Shown: one piece after another, positions 1-8,160 of the stretch
Layout of the letters: each line of letters opens with the position of its first letter
Position numbering within the stretch: the first letter of the stretch is position 1
Assembly (NCBI GenBank): GCA_913776195.1
Contig: CAJYMH010000020.1
Span: 1-64,000, forward strand
Source: an uncultured Caulobacter sp.
Lineage (GTDB): Bacteria; Pseudomonadota; Alphaproteobacteria; Caulobacterales; Caulobacteraceae
Reading direction: 5' to 3'
DNA: 64,000 nucleotides
Translations under genes and position numbers: made by a program
The notes under the pieces: model-generated
What the model was told of the DNA's origin: nothing
Database searches by the model: none
What the model saw: only the letters and a program-made list of their open reading frames with translations

Positions 1-2720
1 ACGCCCTTCCAGCGGGGGATCGGCTGGCCGCAGGTTGGGCCGAACGAACCCACGCAATAGTTCTTGGCTGCCGGCAGCGCCTGCACAGGGGTGGCAGTGA
101 ATTCGTCGGTGTAGGTGAAGTTGGCGCCCACATCAAAGCGGCTGTCGCCGAACGGACCCCAGTCCATGCTGAAGCGATAGTTGGCGTCGAAATCGACGCC
201 CGACGTCTTCAGCCCGCCGGTGTTGTTGTTGGTGGTGGTGACGTAGCCCGGCGCGGCGATCTGGCCGGTCATGGGATCACGGGTGATCGCCTGGCAGAAC
301 ACGCTGCTCGCGTTCTGGACCGTGTTGTAGCAGAGGCTCAGGGTGTTGGCGATGCCGCCGCCCAGAGGGGCGATGGCGCCGTCGAGGTTGATCTTGAAAT
401 AGTCGACGCTGAAAGCCAGGCCCGGAACGAAGCGCGGCTGCAGCACCAGGCCAAAGGTGGTGGTGTCGGACTCTTCCGGACCGATGTTCGGGTTACCGCC
501 TGACACCTGGCTGATGAAGGTGTTCGGCTGCACGGCCAGGGTGAACACCGCCGCGGCCGGGACGCCGGTGGCGATGCAGACGGCGCGGACGGCGGCGGTC
601 TGCTGGGCCGTCGGCTGGCGGCTAGAGCACGGATCCACCGCCGACGGCCCGCTGGTGGTGTTGCCGCCGAACAGCTCGCCGACATTAGGCGCGCGGATGG
701 AGTGCTGGAACTGACCGCGCAGGGTCACGTCGGAGACCGGCGCGTACTCGCCGCCCACCGAATAGGTCCACACCCCGCCGACGCCAGACAGATCATAGTC
801 GGAGTAGCGGAAAGCGCCGTTGGCGCTGGCCCGCTTGCCCAGCGAAGAGTCGGCCAGCAGCGGCACGCGCACCTCGCCGAAGATTTCCTTCACCGACTGC
901 GAACCTTCAGTCGGCAGGGCGGCGTTGAAGCCGGACACGTCGCCCGACGCCAGGAAGCTGTCGGCCACGAACTTGGCCGAAGCCTTGCGCCACTCCAGGC
1001 CGGTGCTGAAGTCGATTGGACCGGCCCAGGTGTCGAACAGTTCGCCCGCCAGGCTGGCGGCGATCACCTGCTGGTCGGACTCGGTATAGTTGGTCGAGGC
1101 CACGGCGATCGAGGCTGCGGCCTGCGGCGACAGGTTGGCGCCGAAGATGTTCAGCACCGGCGCCGCGCCGCCCACGGACAGAAGCCCGTTCTGGAAGCGG
1201 CTCAGCGAAGCGGCGCCGCCGGAGACGCTGGTGTCGGTGGTGCGGGTGTAGGTGTAATAGACGTCGTAGGCGAGGTTACGCAGGAAGTCGTCGGAGACAT
1301 TCCCGATGTTGCCGCGCAGACCGATCGCCGCACGATAGGCGGAGCGGTCAGCGGTGTTGGTGCGGTCGCCCACATCCGTCAGACGGCGGTTGATGTTGAG
1401 GACGGCGAGACCGTCGCCCGCCGTAGTCGTCAGCGACGAAGCGCCGTTGGTGACGCGCGTCGTGCCCGTTTCGCGCAGGTCGAGCTGGCGCATCACTTCG
1501 CGCAGGGCCGGCGTCAGATACGGGTTGTTGGTGTTGATCAGGAAGTTGCCGCCGATGCCGCTGGGCGGCAGCTGCATGGACACCTTGTTGTTGCTGAAGT
1601 TCGCCTCGGCGTAGCCGGTCATGCGGTCGTTGAAGTCGTAGTGGGCGGCCAGGTTGGCCATCCAACGCTTCTGCGGAATGATCAGGTAGGCGGCGGGCCC
1701 CAGGTCATAGTCGTCGCCCGGCGTCACAGCCGGACGCGCGATGGTGCCTGCATCGTTGAAGGTGAAGCCGCGCGAGCCGATGCCGCCGAGGCCCGCTGCG
1801 ATCAGCGCCGCGTCGAGGGCCGGATTGGACGCCGAGGAGCCCACGGTCGGAATATTGGCGAAGCGACCGTTCGGGATGGTGCCGCTGCCGCCGAAGATCA
1901 GGCCCGGACGCCCGCCGGCGCTGAGGCAGGTCTGACCGCTTGGCACCGCCAAGGGCGTGCCCGCGCGGGTTTTGCTGAAGGTGCCGGCGGTGACGCAGCC
2001 GTCGGCCAGGCTGGGAACGGCCCAGTCGCCGCGGTCGCCGCGGGTGTAGCCGCCGCGGTCCAGATAGCCCAAGGCCACCACGACATTGCCGCGGTCGTCA
2101 TCGAAGTTGCTGCCGAAGGTAAGATCGGCGGTATAGGTCGGCGTGCCCGTGTGCTGGTCGGCGCGGGCCTGGGCGGTGAGCTCCACCCCCTCAAAGTCGT
2201 CCTTCATGATGAAGTTGACGACGCCGGTGATGGCGTCCGAACCGTACACCGCCGACGAGCCGCCGGTGACCGTCTCCACCCGCTTGATGAGCGCCGCGGG
2301 GATCGTGTTGATGTCGGTGGTCTGATCCGGCCCCGTGATGGTGAAGCGACGCCCGTTGACCAGCACCAGGTTGCGCTGCGCGCCGAAGCCGCGAAGGTTC
2401 AGGGTCGCCGTGCCGCCCGGGACGGTGTTGGCCGTAGGCCCGTTGTTTTGGGAGCCCAGAAACTGCGGCGTATCGTTGAGAAGCGTCTCCACATTCTGGG
2501 TGCCAGAGAGCGCAAGTTCTTCCGCACCAACGACGTTGACCGGGGTCGGCGCCTGGAAGCCGCGGGCGGCGAGACGCGAGCCCGTGACGATCACTTCTGT
2601 GACCGTTTCGGTGTCAGCAGATGTAGTTTGAGCTTGTGCCAGCGCTGGCACAAGAAAAGCCGTTGCTAGCGCGATAGCCGTATCGCAGCCCATGAAAGTC
2701 CGACGCCCCCTGCGGATCAT
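1..2720 (-). CDS. TonB-dependent receptor, 3' end cut by window edge
   Basis: This is an outer-membrane TonB-dependent receptor, probably for pectic oligosaccharides. About 906 codons are visible and the C-terminal strands lie beyond base 1. The start ATG at 2718-2720 has GGAG nine bases upstream. A Sec signal peptide of about 30 residues ends in VPALAQAQ and is followed by a TonB-box-like VTEVIVTGSR. A plug domain (about residues 50-165) contains LNLRGFGAQRNLVLVNGRR and GGSSAVYGSDAITGVVNF, and a long beta-barrel with many Tyr/Asn/Gly turns follows. A palindrome at 2741-2754 lies 21 bases upstream of the start. The gene is divergent from a GH28 polygalacturonase, which supports a pectin-related substrate, but the exact ligand is inferred. 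The plug type differs from the second receptor at 27721-30444. Confidence 0.9.
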   Translation of the reverse strand, partial: MIRRGRRTFMGCDTAIALATAFLVPALAQAQTTSADTETVTEVIVTGSRLAARGFQAPTPVNVVGAEELALSGTQNVETLLNDTPQFLGSQNNGPTANTVPGGTATLNLRGFGAQRNLVLVNGRRFTITGPDQTTDINTIPAALIKRVETVTGGSSAVYGSDAITGVVNFIMKDDFEGVELTAQARADQHTGTPTYTADLTFGSNFDDDRGNVVVALGYLDRGGYTRGDRGDWAVPSLADGCVTAGTFSKTRAGTPLAVPSGQTCLSAGGRPGLIFGGSGTIPNGRFANIPTVGSSASNPALDAALIAAGLGGIGSRGFTFNDAGTIARPAVTPGDDYDLGPAAYLIIPQKRWMANLAAHYDFNDRMTGYAEANFSNNKVSMQLPPSGIGGNFLINTNNPYLTPALREVMRQLDLRETGTTRVTNGASSLTTTAGDGLAVLNINRRLTDVGDRTNTADRSAYRAAIGLRGNIGNVSDDFLRNLAYDVYYTYTRTTDTSVSGGAASLSRFQNGLLSVGGAAPVLNIFGANLSPQAAASIAVASTNYTESDQQVIAASLAGELFDTWAGPIDFSTGLEWRKASAKFVADSFLASGDVSGFNAALPTEGSQSVKEIFGEVRVPLLADSSLGKRASANGAFRYSDYDLSGVGGVWTYSVGGEYAPVSDVTLRGQFQHSIRAPNVGELFGGNTTSGPSAVDPCSSRQPTAQQTAAVRAVCIATGVPAAAVFTLAVQPNTFISQVSGGNPNIGPEESDTTTFGLVLQPRFVPGLAFSVDYFKINLDGAIAPLGGGIANTLSLCYNTVQNASSVFCQAITRDPMTGQIAAPGYVTTTNNNTGGLKTSGVDFDANYRFSMDWGPFGDSRFDVGANFTYTDEFTATPVQALPAAKNYCVGSFGPTCGQPIPRWKG

Positions 2721-2740
2721 AGTCCTCGTCTCCTGCCTAA

Positions 2741-2754
2741 TGTTACCGCTATCA
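2741..2754. promoter_or_regulatory. Candidate LacI-type operator, TGTTACCGCTATCA
   Basis: An imperfect palindrome shares TG..ACCG.T..CA with the perfect palindrome at 9821-9834 and the near-perfect one at 27675-27688. It sits 21 bases upstream of the receptor start on the minus strand and 124 bases upstream of the GH28 start on the plus strand, where it could control both. LacI-family regulators usually bind sites of this form (central CG, about 14 bp). Assignment to that family is inference, and no LacI gene is in the window. Confidence 0.5.
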
Positions 2755-2877
2755 TTTGCGGCTGTTGGCTGAACGCTAGTTCGTAATTTCAACATATGCA
2801 ATAGCCCCTCAAAGATTGACACCGCTGCTTCAATGGGGCGTCGTTCAACGGCAGCGCATCGTTTTGAGGGAATGTTT

Positions 2878-4293
2878 GTGGCCTTGAAGAAGCATTACCT
2901 GACGCAGATAAGCCCTTCACGCAGAACGATTTTGGCTGCTTTCGCCCTTGCCGGAACGAGCTCTGCCCTGGGCATCGCGGCGGATGATCTATGGGCGCGA
3001 GCCGATGCGATCCAGCGCGCGGCCAAGGCGCCGATTTTCCCTTCTCGCCGTTTCAGCATCGTCGATGCCGGCGCGTCGGAAGGCGATTTGGAAGCCACCA
3101 GCGCCGCTTTCGCGCGCGCCATCGATGATTGCTCGCGGGCGGGCGGCGGCCGAGTCGTCGTGCCGGCAGGGACCTGGAACACCGGTGCGATCCGCTTAAG
3201 AACCGGCGTTGAGTTGCATTTGGAAAAGGGCGCGGTCGTACTCTTCAGCACCGATCCTGCGCGCTACCCGATCGTGGCGACGCGATGGGAGGGCGTTGAG
3301 CTGATGAACTACTCCCCTCTCGTCTTCGCCGATGGCGAACGGGATGTGGCGATCACCGGCCAAGGCGTGCTGGACGGCCAGGGCGCGGCCTGGTGGTCAT
3401 GGAGCAGCGGCCAGCGCTTCGGATGGCGCCCCGGACTGCCCAATCAGCGCCCGGCGCGCGAGCGGCTGTTCCGAATGGCGGAGGAAGGGGCCCCGGTCGC
3501 CCAACGGGTCTTTGGTCAAGGCGACTATCTGCGGCCCATGATGGTGCAGTTCCAGAACTGCACGAACGTACTGGTCGAAGGCGTCACCCTCAAGGATTCG
3601 CCCTGCTGGACGCTTCACCCCGTACTCTGCCGAAACGTGATCGTGCGCGGCGTCACCGCCATCGGCCACGGCCCTAACACCGACGGCTGCAATCCCGAAT
3701 CGGTCGACGGCATGCTGATCGAGAACTGCACCTTTGACAGCGGAGACGACTGCATCGCCATCAAGTCGGGGCGCAACGCCGACGGCCGACGTCTGGCGAT
3801 CCCCAGCCGCAACATTCTCATCCAGGACTGCGTGATGAAAGACGGCCACGGCGGCGTGGTGATCGGCAGCGAGATCTCGGGCGGTGCGCATGACATCTTC
3901 GCGCGGCGTTGCCGGATGGACAGCCCCGACCTGTGGTACGCGCTGCGGTTCAAGAACAACGCCATGCGCGGCGGCGTCATCGAGAACATCTTCTTCCGCG
4001 ACATCGCGGTCGGCCAGGTGTCGCGGGCCGCGGTGATCTGCGACTTCAACTACGAAGAAGGCGCCAAGGGCGGATTCAAGCCCGTATTGCGCGGGGTACG
4101 GATCGAACGGCTGCACAGTCGCGCGGCCGGTCAGGTGCTGGACCTCCAGGGTCTGCCGGGCGCGCCCGTTTCCGACATCGTGCTGCGCGACTGCCGGTTC
4201 GATGACGTCACCCGACCCAGCGTCATCACGCACACCCAGGGCCTGTCTCTGGAGAACGTGCGGGTGAACGGCCGGCTGATCGACGCCCTCTAG
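2878..4293 (+). CDS. GH28 polygalacturonase, Tat-exported
   Basis: A glycoside hydrolase family 28 right-handed beta-helix enzyme, likely hydrolysing polygalacturonate or oligogalacturonides in the periplasm. All four canonical GH28 motifs are present: NTD at about residues 267-269, DD at 290-291, GHG with His324, and RFK at 357-359, so it should be catalytically competent. The chosen start is GTG 2878, because GAGGG at 2866-2870 gives a seven-base spacing. In-frame ATGs at 2872 and 2833 are possible but have poorly placed or no ribosome site. The N-terminus carries PSRRTILAAFALAG, a twin-arginine signal. The stop codon shares the tetranucleotide CTAG with the convergent gene at 4290-6521. 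Exo- or endo-mode cannot be decided from sequence; the overall layout resembles bacterial exo-polygalacturonases. Confidence 0.88.
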   Translation: MALKKHYLTQISPSRRTILAAFALAGTSSALGIAADDLWARADAIQRAAKAPIFPSRRFSIVDAGASEGDLEATSAAFARAIDDCSRAGGGRVVVPAGTWNTGAIRLRTGVELHLEKGAVVLFSTDPARYPIVATRWEGVELMNYSPLVFADGERDVAITGQGVLDGQGAAWWSWSSGQRFGWRPGLPNQRPARERLFRMAEEGAPVAQRVFGQGDYLRPMMVQFQNCTNVLVEGVTLKDSPCWTLHPVLCRNVIVRGVTAIGHGPNTDGCNPESVDGMLIENCTFDSGDDCIAIKSGRNADGRRLAIPSRNILIQDCVMKDGHGGVVIGSEISGGAHDIFARRCRMDSPDLWYALRFKNNAMRGGVIENIFFRDIAVGQVSRAAVICDFNYEEGAKGGFKPVLRGVRIERLHSRAAGQVLDLQGLPGAPVSDIVLRDCRFDDVTRPSVITHTQGLSLENVRVNGRLIDAL

Positions 4294-6521
4294 GGCAGCG
4301 GGCGCAACCCCTCCGACCGGACGACCCAACCCTCTCGCGGGAAGCCTGGGGCGTGGCCTCTCGATCCGTCCCATCCGCCCGCCATCATGCCCACCGCCAG
4401 CAGCAGCGAGCCGTTGGACGGGAAATAGGTTTCGGCCGCCCGGCGATAGCCCGGACCATCGGAGCCCCCCTCCCCCGTATATTGGGAGGGCGACAGGAAA
4501 TGCTCCAGATGGACGCGCGGAGTCATGCCGCTGACGCCCCACTGGTTGTTCTTCTGCGGATTGAACAGCCAGTCCACCGCCGCCTCAGGTTCGCCCAGGC
4601 GGGCGGCCGTCATCGCGACCATGGGATAGTCCCAGCCCCAGGTCTGGCGCAGATCCCAGTCACGCTCCACCGCCCTCAAGGTCGCGCGCATCGTCTCCTG
4701 GTCCACCCGGTCTGAGCCGATCAGCCCATAGGACATGAGGAACGATGGGTGGTCGCGGTTAGGGCAATCCTCGAGCGCGTTTCCACGGCATTGGTCGGAG
4801 GCCGACTTAGCCCATAGGTCTGGGTCGTTCTCGACCGCCAGATAGAGGCCGTCACGGCGGGCCATGGGCGCCAGCTTGGCGATGACCCGGTCCCAGCCGG
4901 CGTCCCGCGCAAGGCCGCGGCGAACCCGCCAGGCCTGGGCGGTGACGAGACCCTGCCGGAAGTATTCCAGCTCGAAGGCGGGGTTCAGAGTGGCCATGGG
5001 ATCATGGTTCTCCTGCACCGGGATGATCGGCGGCCCCAGGACGAAACGGTCGCCTGTCTCGTCCCACAGGGGCCAACTGGCTAGCAGTTTCGCGGACTCC
5101 TCCACCAAAGAGCCATAGCGATCCAGGGTCGCGCGATCAGGATGAGCCCGGAAGGCCAGCTCCGCCATAAGGATCGGGTGCGGCTGCTGCCACATGATGA
5201 AAGGGGAGATGCTGCTCGGGCTGTTGCGACCCTCCGGCCCTGACATCTTGGGCCACCACGCACCCTGCACCTGGCGGCGGCGCGCCTCCGCTCGCGCCCG
5301 AGGCAGATGCGAGACGTACCAACCGAGGCTGCGCTCCAGCCTTTCAGGCCGCCCCCAGATCGCGAAGTGAGCGGCGTGCCAGGGGTGCATCTCCAGATGG
5401 AACTTACCGTTCCAACTATTGGAGAACAGGCCCTCCTCCTGTGGCGGGACTTCGCCAGCGCCGTTCACCGCCATCAGGTACTGTGACAGCACCACTCGGC
5501 GCTCCAGCTCAGCGGCGCGCGGATCGGTGCTGCCGGAGAAGTCGATGACGCCGCCCCTGGTCCAGTAGTCGCGCCAATGGGCGTCGGCCGCGGCGGTCGC
5601 CCTATCGTAGGTTGGCAGCGGTCCGAAACCGCCGCTTCGGTCGAAGTCGATGGCGGCTTCGAGCCGGTCGCCCGACCGGGCGTTGATGTCGAAAGCATGG
5701 GCGCCGGAGCGCATGACCGTCGCGCCGCCAGCCTGGATGGTCGAGCCGTATGTGGTTCCGTCCAAGCGGCGGCTCAGGGTCACCCGTCCGGGTGCCACGG
5801 CTTTGATGACTGTCGTATGCAGATCCGGATTGGCCCAATCGCTGGGATCCGGGTTGAGCTTGGCCGCGACGCCGGGATAGCGCACGCTGATGCCCAGCCT
5901 CCCCTGCCCCACCAGGCGCGAGCTGACAGCCACCAGCACCGTGTCGCGTCCCGAGGCGACGCGGGTCTGCACCAGCACCGGCTCTCCGTCGTAGCTGAAG
6001 CGGCTGGTCAGGACGCCGGTCCATAGGTCGAGACTCTGGAGCGTATCGGACAGGTCGGAGAACTTTGCGGGTCGCCCCGCCTTGTCCTTGATCGCCAGCG
6101 CCACGCGTCCCAGGGAGAAGCGGTGCGGGTTCTCTCGCAGCCAAGCGTCCGCCGGGTTCGACTTGGCCTCCAGTCCCTGGTTCATCCAGGCGAAGGGAAG
6201 CTCTCCTCGCCCCTTCACCGCCACCGACCGCAGGCTGGACGCCTCGGTGTAGCCGTTCGGATTGGGGAAACTGTGCCAGGCCCACTGAGCCATGGTCAGC
6301 AGCGGCGCGAGGTCCGAATACTGCTCCGGAAATGTCTGCAGGCCGGTAATGTCGGCAGTAAAGCCCAGGTCGCCGTTGCCGATCATGAGCGGGGCGTGGG
6401 GGTCCACCGCGCTGAGCGTTATGTTATGCCGTGAGACCAAGGCCTGACGGTCGATGGGCTGGGCGACGGCCGCCAGGGGAATGGCCGCCAGCAGGAAGAC
6501 AAGGAGCAGGCGCAGGTTCAC
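4290..6521 (-). CDS. Six-hairpin glycosidase-like protein, paralogue A
   Basis: A 743-residue secreted protein of unassigned specificity with the look of an (alpha/alpha)6-barrel glycosidase. The start is GTG 6521, overlapping the TGA of the GH43 gene as GTGA with GAAGG seven bases upstream, so translation is probably coupled. A Sec signal peptide occupies residues 1-21. Conserved blocks shared with the paralogue at 23610-25895 include MIGNGDLGFTADITGLQTF near the N-terminus, PPQEEGLFSNSWNGKFHLEM and HPWH in the middle, GPEGRNSPS, MWQQPHPILMAEL, and RQTWGWDYPMVAMTAARLG near the C-terminus. The acidic residue of HLEMHPWH is a plausible catalytic candidate, by inference only. It is the last gene of a GH28-GH43 operon, so a role in trimming a pectic side chain or backbone is likely. 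The CAZy family is not recognised here. Confidence 0.82.
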   Translation of the reverse strand: MNLRLLLVFLLAAIPLAAVAQPIDRQALVSRHNITLSAVDPHAPLMIGNGDLGFTADITGLQTFPEQYSDLAPLLTMAQWAWHSFPNPNGYTEASSLRSVAVKGRGELPFAWMNQGLEAKSNPADAWLRENPHRFSLGRVALAIKDKAGRPAKFSDLSDTLQSLDLWTGVLTSRFSYDGEPVLVQTRVASGRDTVLVAVSSRLVGQGRLGISVRYPGVAAKLNPDPSDWANPDLHTTVIKAVAPGRVTLSRRLDGTTYGSTIQAGGATVMRSGAHAFDINARSGDRLEAAIDFDRSGGFGPLPTYDRATAAADAHWRDYWTRGGVIDFSGSTDPRAAELERRVVLSQYLMAVNGAGEVPPQEEGLFSNSWNGKFHLEMHPWHAAHFAIWGRPERLERSLGWYVSHLPRARAEARRRQVQGAWWPKMSGPEGRNSPSSISPFIMWQQPHPILMAELAFRAHPDRATLDRYGSLVEESAKLLASWPLWDETGDRFVLGPPIIPVQENHDPMATLNPAFELEYFRQGLVTAQAWRVRRGLARDAGWDRVIAKLAPMARRDGLYLAVENDPDLWAKSASDQCRGNALEDCPNRDHPSFLMSYGLIGSDRVDQETMRATLRAVERDWDLRQTWGWDYPMVAMTAARLGEPEAAVDWLFNPQKNNQWGVSGMTPRVHLEHFLSPSQYTGEGGSDGPGYRRAAETYFPSNGSLLLAVGMMAGGWDGSRGHAPGFPREGWVVRSEGLRPLP

Positions 6522-8152
6522 GGTGAGACCTTCACCCAGTCGAAATCGGCCACGCCCTGCTTGGCGCTGGCGGGGTCGCCGTAGGTGAACAGCGCCGGGC
6601 GAGCGCCCTTCCACCAGCTGAAGCGCAGCGGCGCGGGGCCGCCGAAATCGACAAAGGTCTCGCCACCGTCGAGACTGTAACTGTAGCGCGCCTTCTGCTC
6701 GGCGACCGCTACGCGCAGCGTCACCGCCTTGCCGGTCAGCGCCGGGCCAACCGTCTCGGCGCCCATGGCGGAATAGACCAGATGACGCGCGGCGCCCTTC
6801 TGCAGGACGCCGATCCAGCTGATCCCCTGGCCGAACATGGCGAGACCAGCGCGTTGGCCGTCCGCCATATCCCCGACCTCCAGCCGCGTGGTGACGACGG
6901 GAGCCTCGCTCTGCATGGCCTGGGTCAGGGTATTGCGTGCGCTGACCAGGTTGATCGCCGGGCTTGCGGCCAGGCGCATGAAGCCGGGACGCTGGGTCAG
7001 GCTCCATCGGCGGTCGTCGGGATTGTGGTTCCACTCCCATTGCAGGCCGAGTTCAGCCTTCGAGAAATCATCCGAGGTCTGGGGGCGCACCGGCGCGAAG
7101 CTGCGCCCAACATCCGGCATGGCATGTTCAGCCACCGGCTGCCCGCCGTGCGCGTCGGGCGCCGCGCCGGGGATCGGCTCGCCCATGAAGGGCCAGTCGT
7201 TCTTCCAGGTCATCGGCTGCAGATGGACGATACGACCGTAGGCGCCGGCGCTGTTGAAATGGATGAACCAGTCCTGTCCCGAAGGCGTCTGAACCCATCC
7301 GCCCTGGTGGGGCCCCTTCCATGGGGTATTGCCGGGGACCAGCACCTCACGATGCTCGTAAGGCCCCCAGATGTTTCGGGACCGCAGGACCGCCTGCGGA
7401 CCAGTCTCCACCCCGCCGATGGGGGCGAAGACATAGTACCAGCCGTTGCGCTTGTAGAGCTTAGGCCCTTCCAGGATCGGCAAGGCCTTGGGGTCCTCGG
7501 CGATCACCTTGGCCTCGCCGAAGACGCTTTTGCCGTCGGGCGTCATCCGCCGCAGCACCAAGGGCCCCGCCCCGACCTTTCCGTGCACAAGATAGGCTTG
7601 GCCGTCCTCGTCCCAGAAGGGACACGGGTCTTCCAGGCCCGCCTCCGCGACGACCGCGACCGGAGCGCTCCAAGGTCCCTCGGCGGTCTTGGCCGTGGAC
7701 ATGAAGATCCCCTCATAGGGGGTCGCGAAGTAGACGTAGAACAGACCGTTGTGATGCCGGATCGCCGGCGCCCATACCCCGCCGGCGTAGCGCTGTCCGA
7801 CGACACGCTGCGGCGGCGGCATGCGCGCGCCGGCGTCGTCGGTGGGAACCGGCCCCGGCAGATCGTACTCCGGTGCGAACGTCAGCTTGGGCAGGACATG
7901 GCCGACGATCGTCCAGTGAACGAGATCCTTGGACTTCAGGATCGGAACGCCCGGCGAAAAATGAAAGCTGGAGGCGACCATGAAGTAGTCTTCGCCCACG
8001 CGGATGACGTCGGGGTCGGAATAGTCGGCCGGCAGGATCGGATTGCGATAGGTCGCCGCTGGCTGCGGCGTTGCGATGGCTGGCGCAGCGAGCATCAAGG
8101 CGGTCAGGGCCGTGCTGATGATCGCAGCGGGTCGAAACAGGGAAACAAGCAT
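6518..8152 (-). CDS. GH43 beta-xylosidase / alpha-L-arabinofuranosidase
   Basis: Family 43 five-bladed beta-propeller glycosidase of 544 residues with a C-terminal beta-sandwich (from about residue 360, the usual GH43 C2-type domain). A Sec signal peptide ends near AAPAIA at residue 27. The catalytic triad is visible: base Asp46 in YSDPDVI, pKa-modulating Asp175 in AGLEDPCPFWD, and acid Glu228 in ILEGPKLY. The WAPA motif lies at 127-130. The gene starts eight bases after the upstream GH28-like gene stops and overlaps the next gene by four bases. In a pectin locus it most likely removes arabinose or xylose from side chains, but the two activities are not separable by sequence alone. Confidence 0.88.
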   Translation of the reverse strand: MLVSLFRPAAIISTALTALMLAAPAIATPQPAATYRNPILPADYSDPDVIRVGEDYFMVASSFHFSPGVPILKSKDLVHWTIVGHVLPKLTFAPEYDLPGPVPTDDAGARMPPPQRVVGQRYAGGVWAPAIRHHNGLFYVYFATPYEGIFMSTAKTAEGPWSAPVAVVAEAGLEDPCPFWDEDGQAYLVHGKVGAGPLVLRRMTPDGKSVFGEAKVIAEDPKALPILEGPKLYKRNGWYYVFAPIGGVETGPQAVLRSRNIWGPYEHREVLVPGNTPWKGPHQGGWVQTPSGQDWFIHFNSAGAYGRIVHLQPMTWKNDWPFMGEPIPGAAPDAHGGQPVAEHAMPDVGRSFAPVRPQTSDDFSKAELGLQWEWNHNPDDRRWSLTQRPGFMRLAASPAINLVSARNTLTQAMQSEAPVVTTRLEVGDMADGQRAGLAMFGQGISWIGVLQKGAARHLVYSAMGAETVGPALTGKAVTLRVAVAEQKARYSYSLDGGETFVDFGGPAPLRFSWWKGARPALFTYGDPASAKQGVADFDWVKVSP

Positions 8153-8160
8153 CAGAAGAC

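Noticed and set aside
702-2669. Plus-strand open frame of 655 codons opposite the left TonB receptor
   Set aside because: The minus strand encodes a receptor with signal peptide, TonB box and plug; the plus-strand translation has no recognisable domain.
6522-7040. Upstream extension of the six-hairpin gene into the GH43 gene
   Set aside because: The extra residues are an out-of-frame reading of GH43; the GTG at 6521 has a ribosome site and signal peptide.
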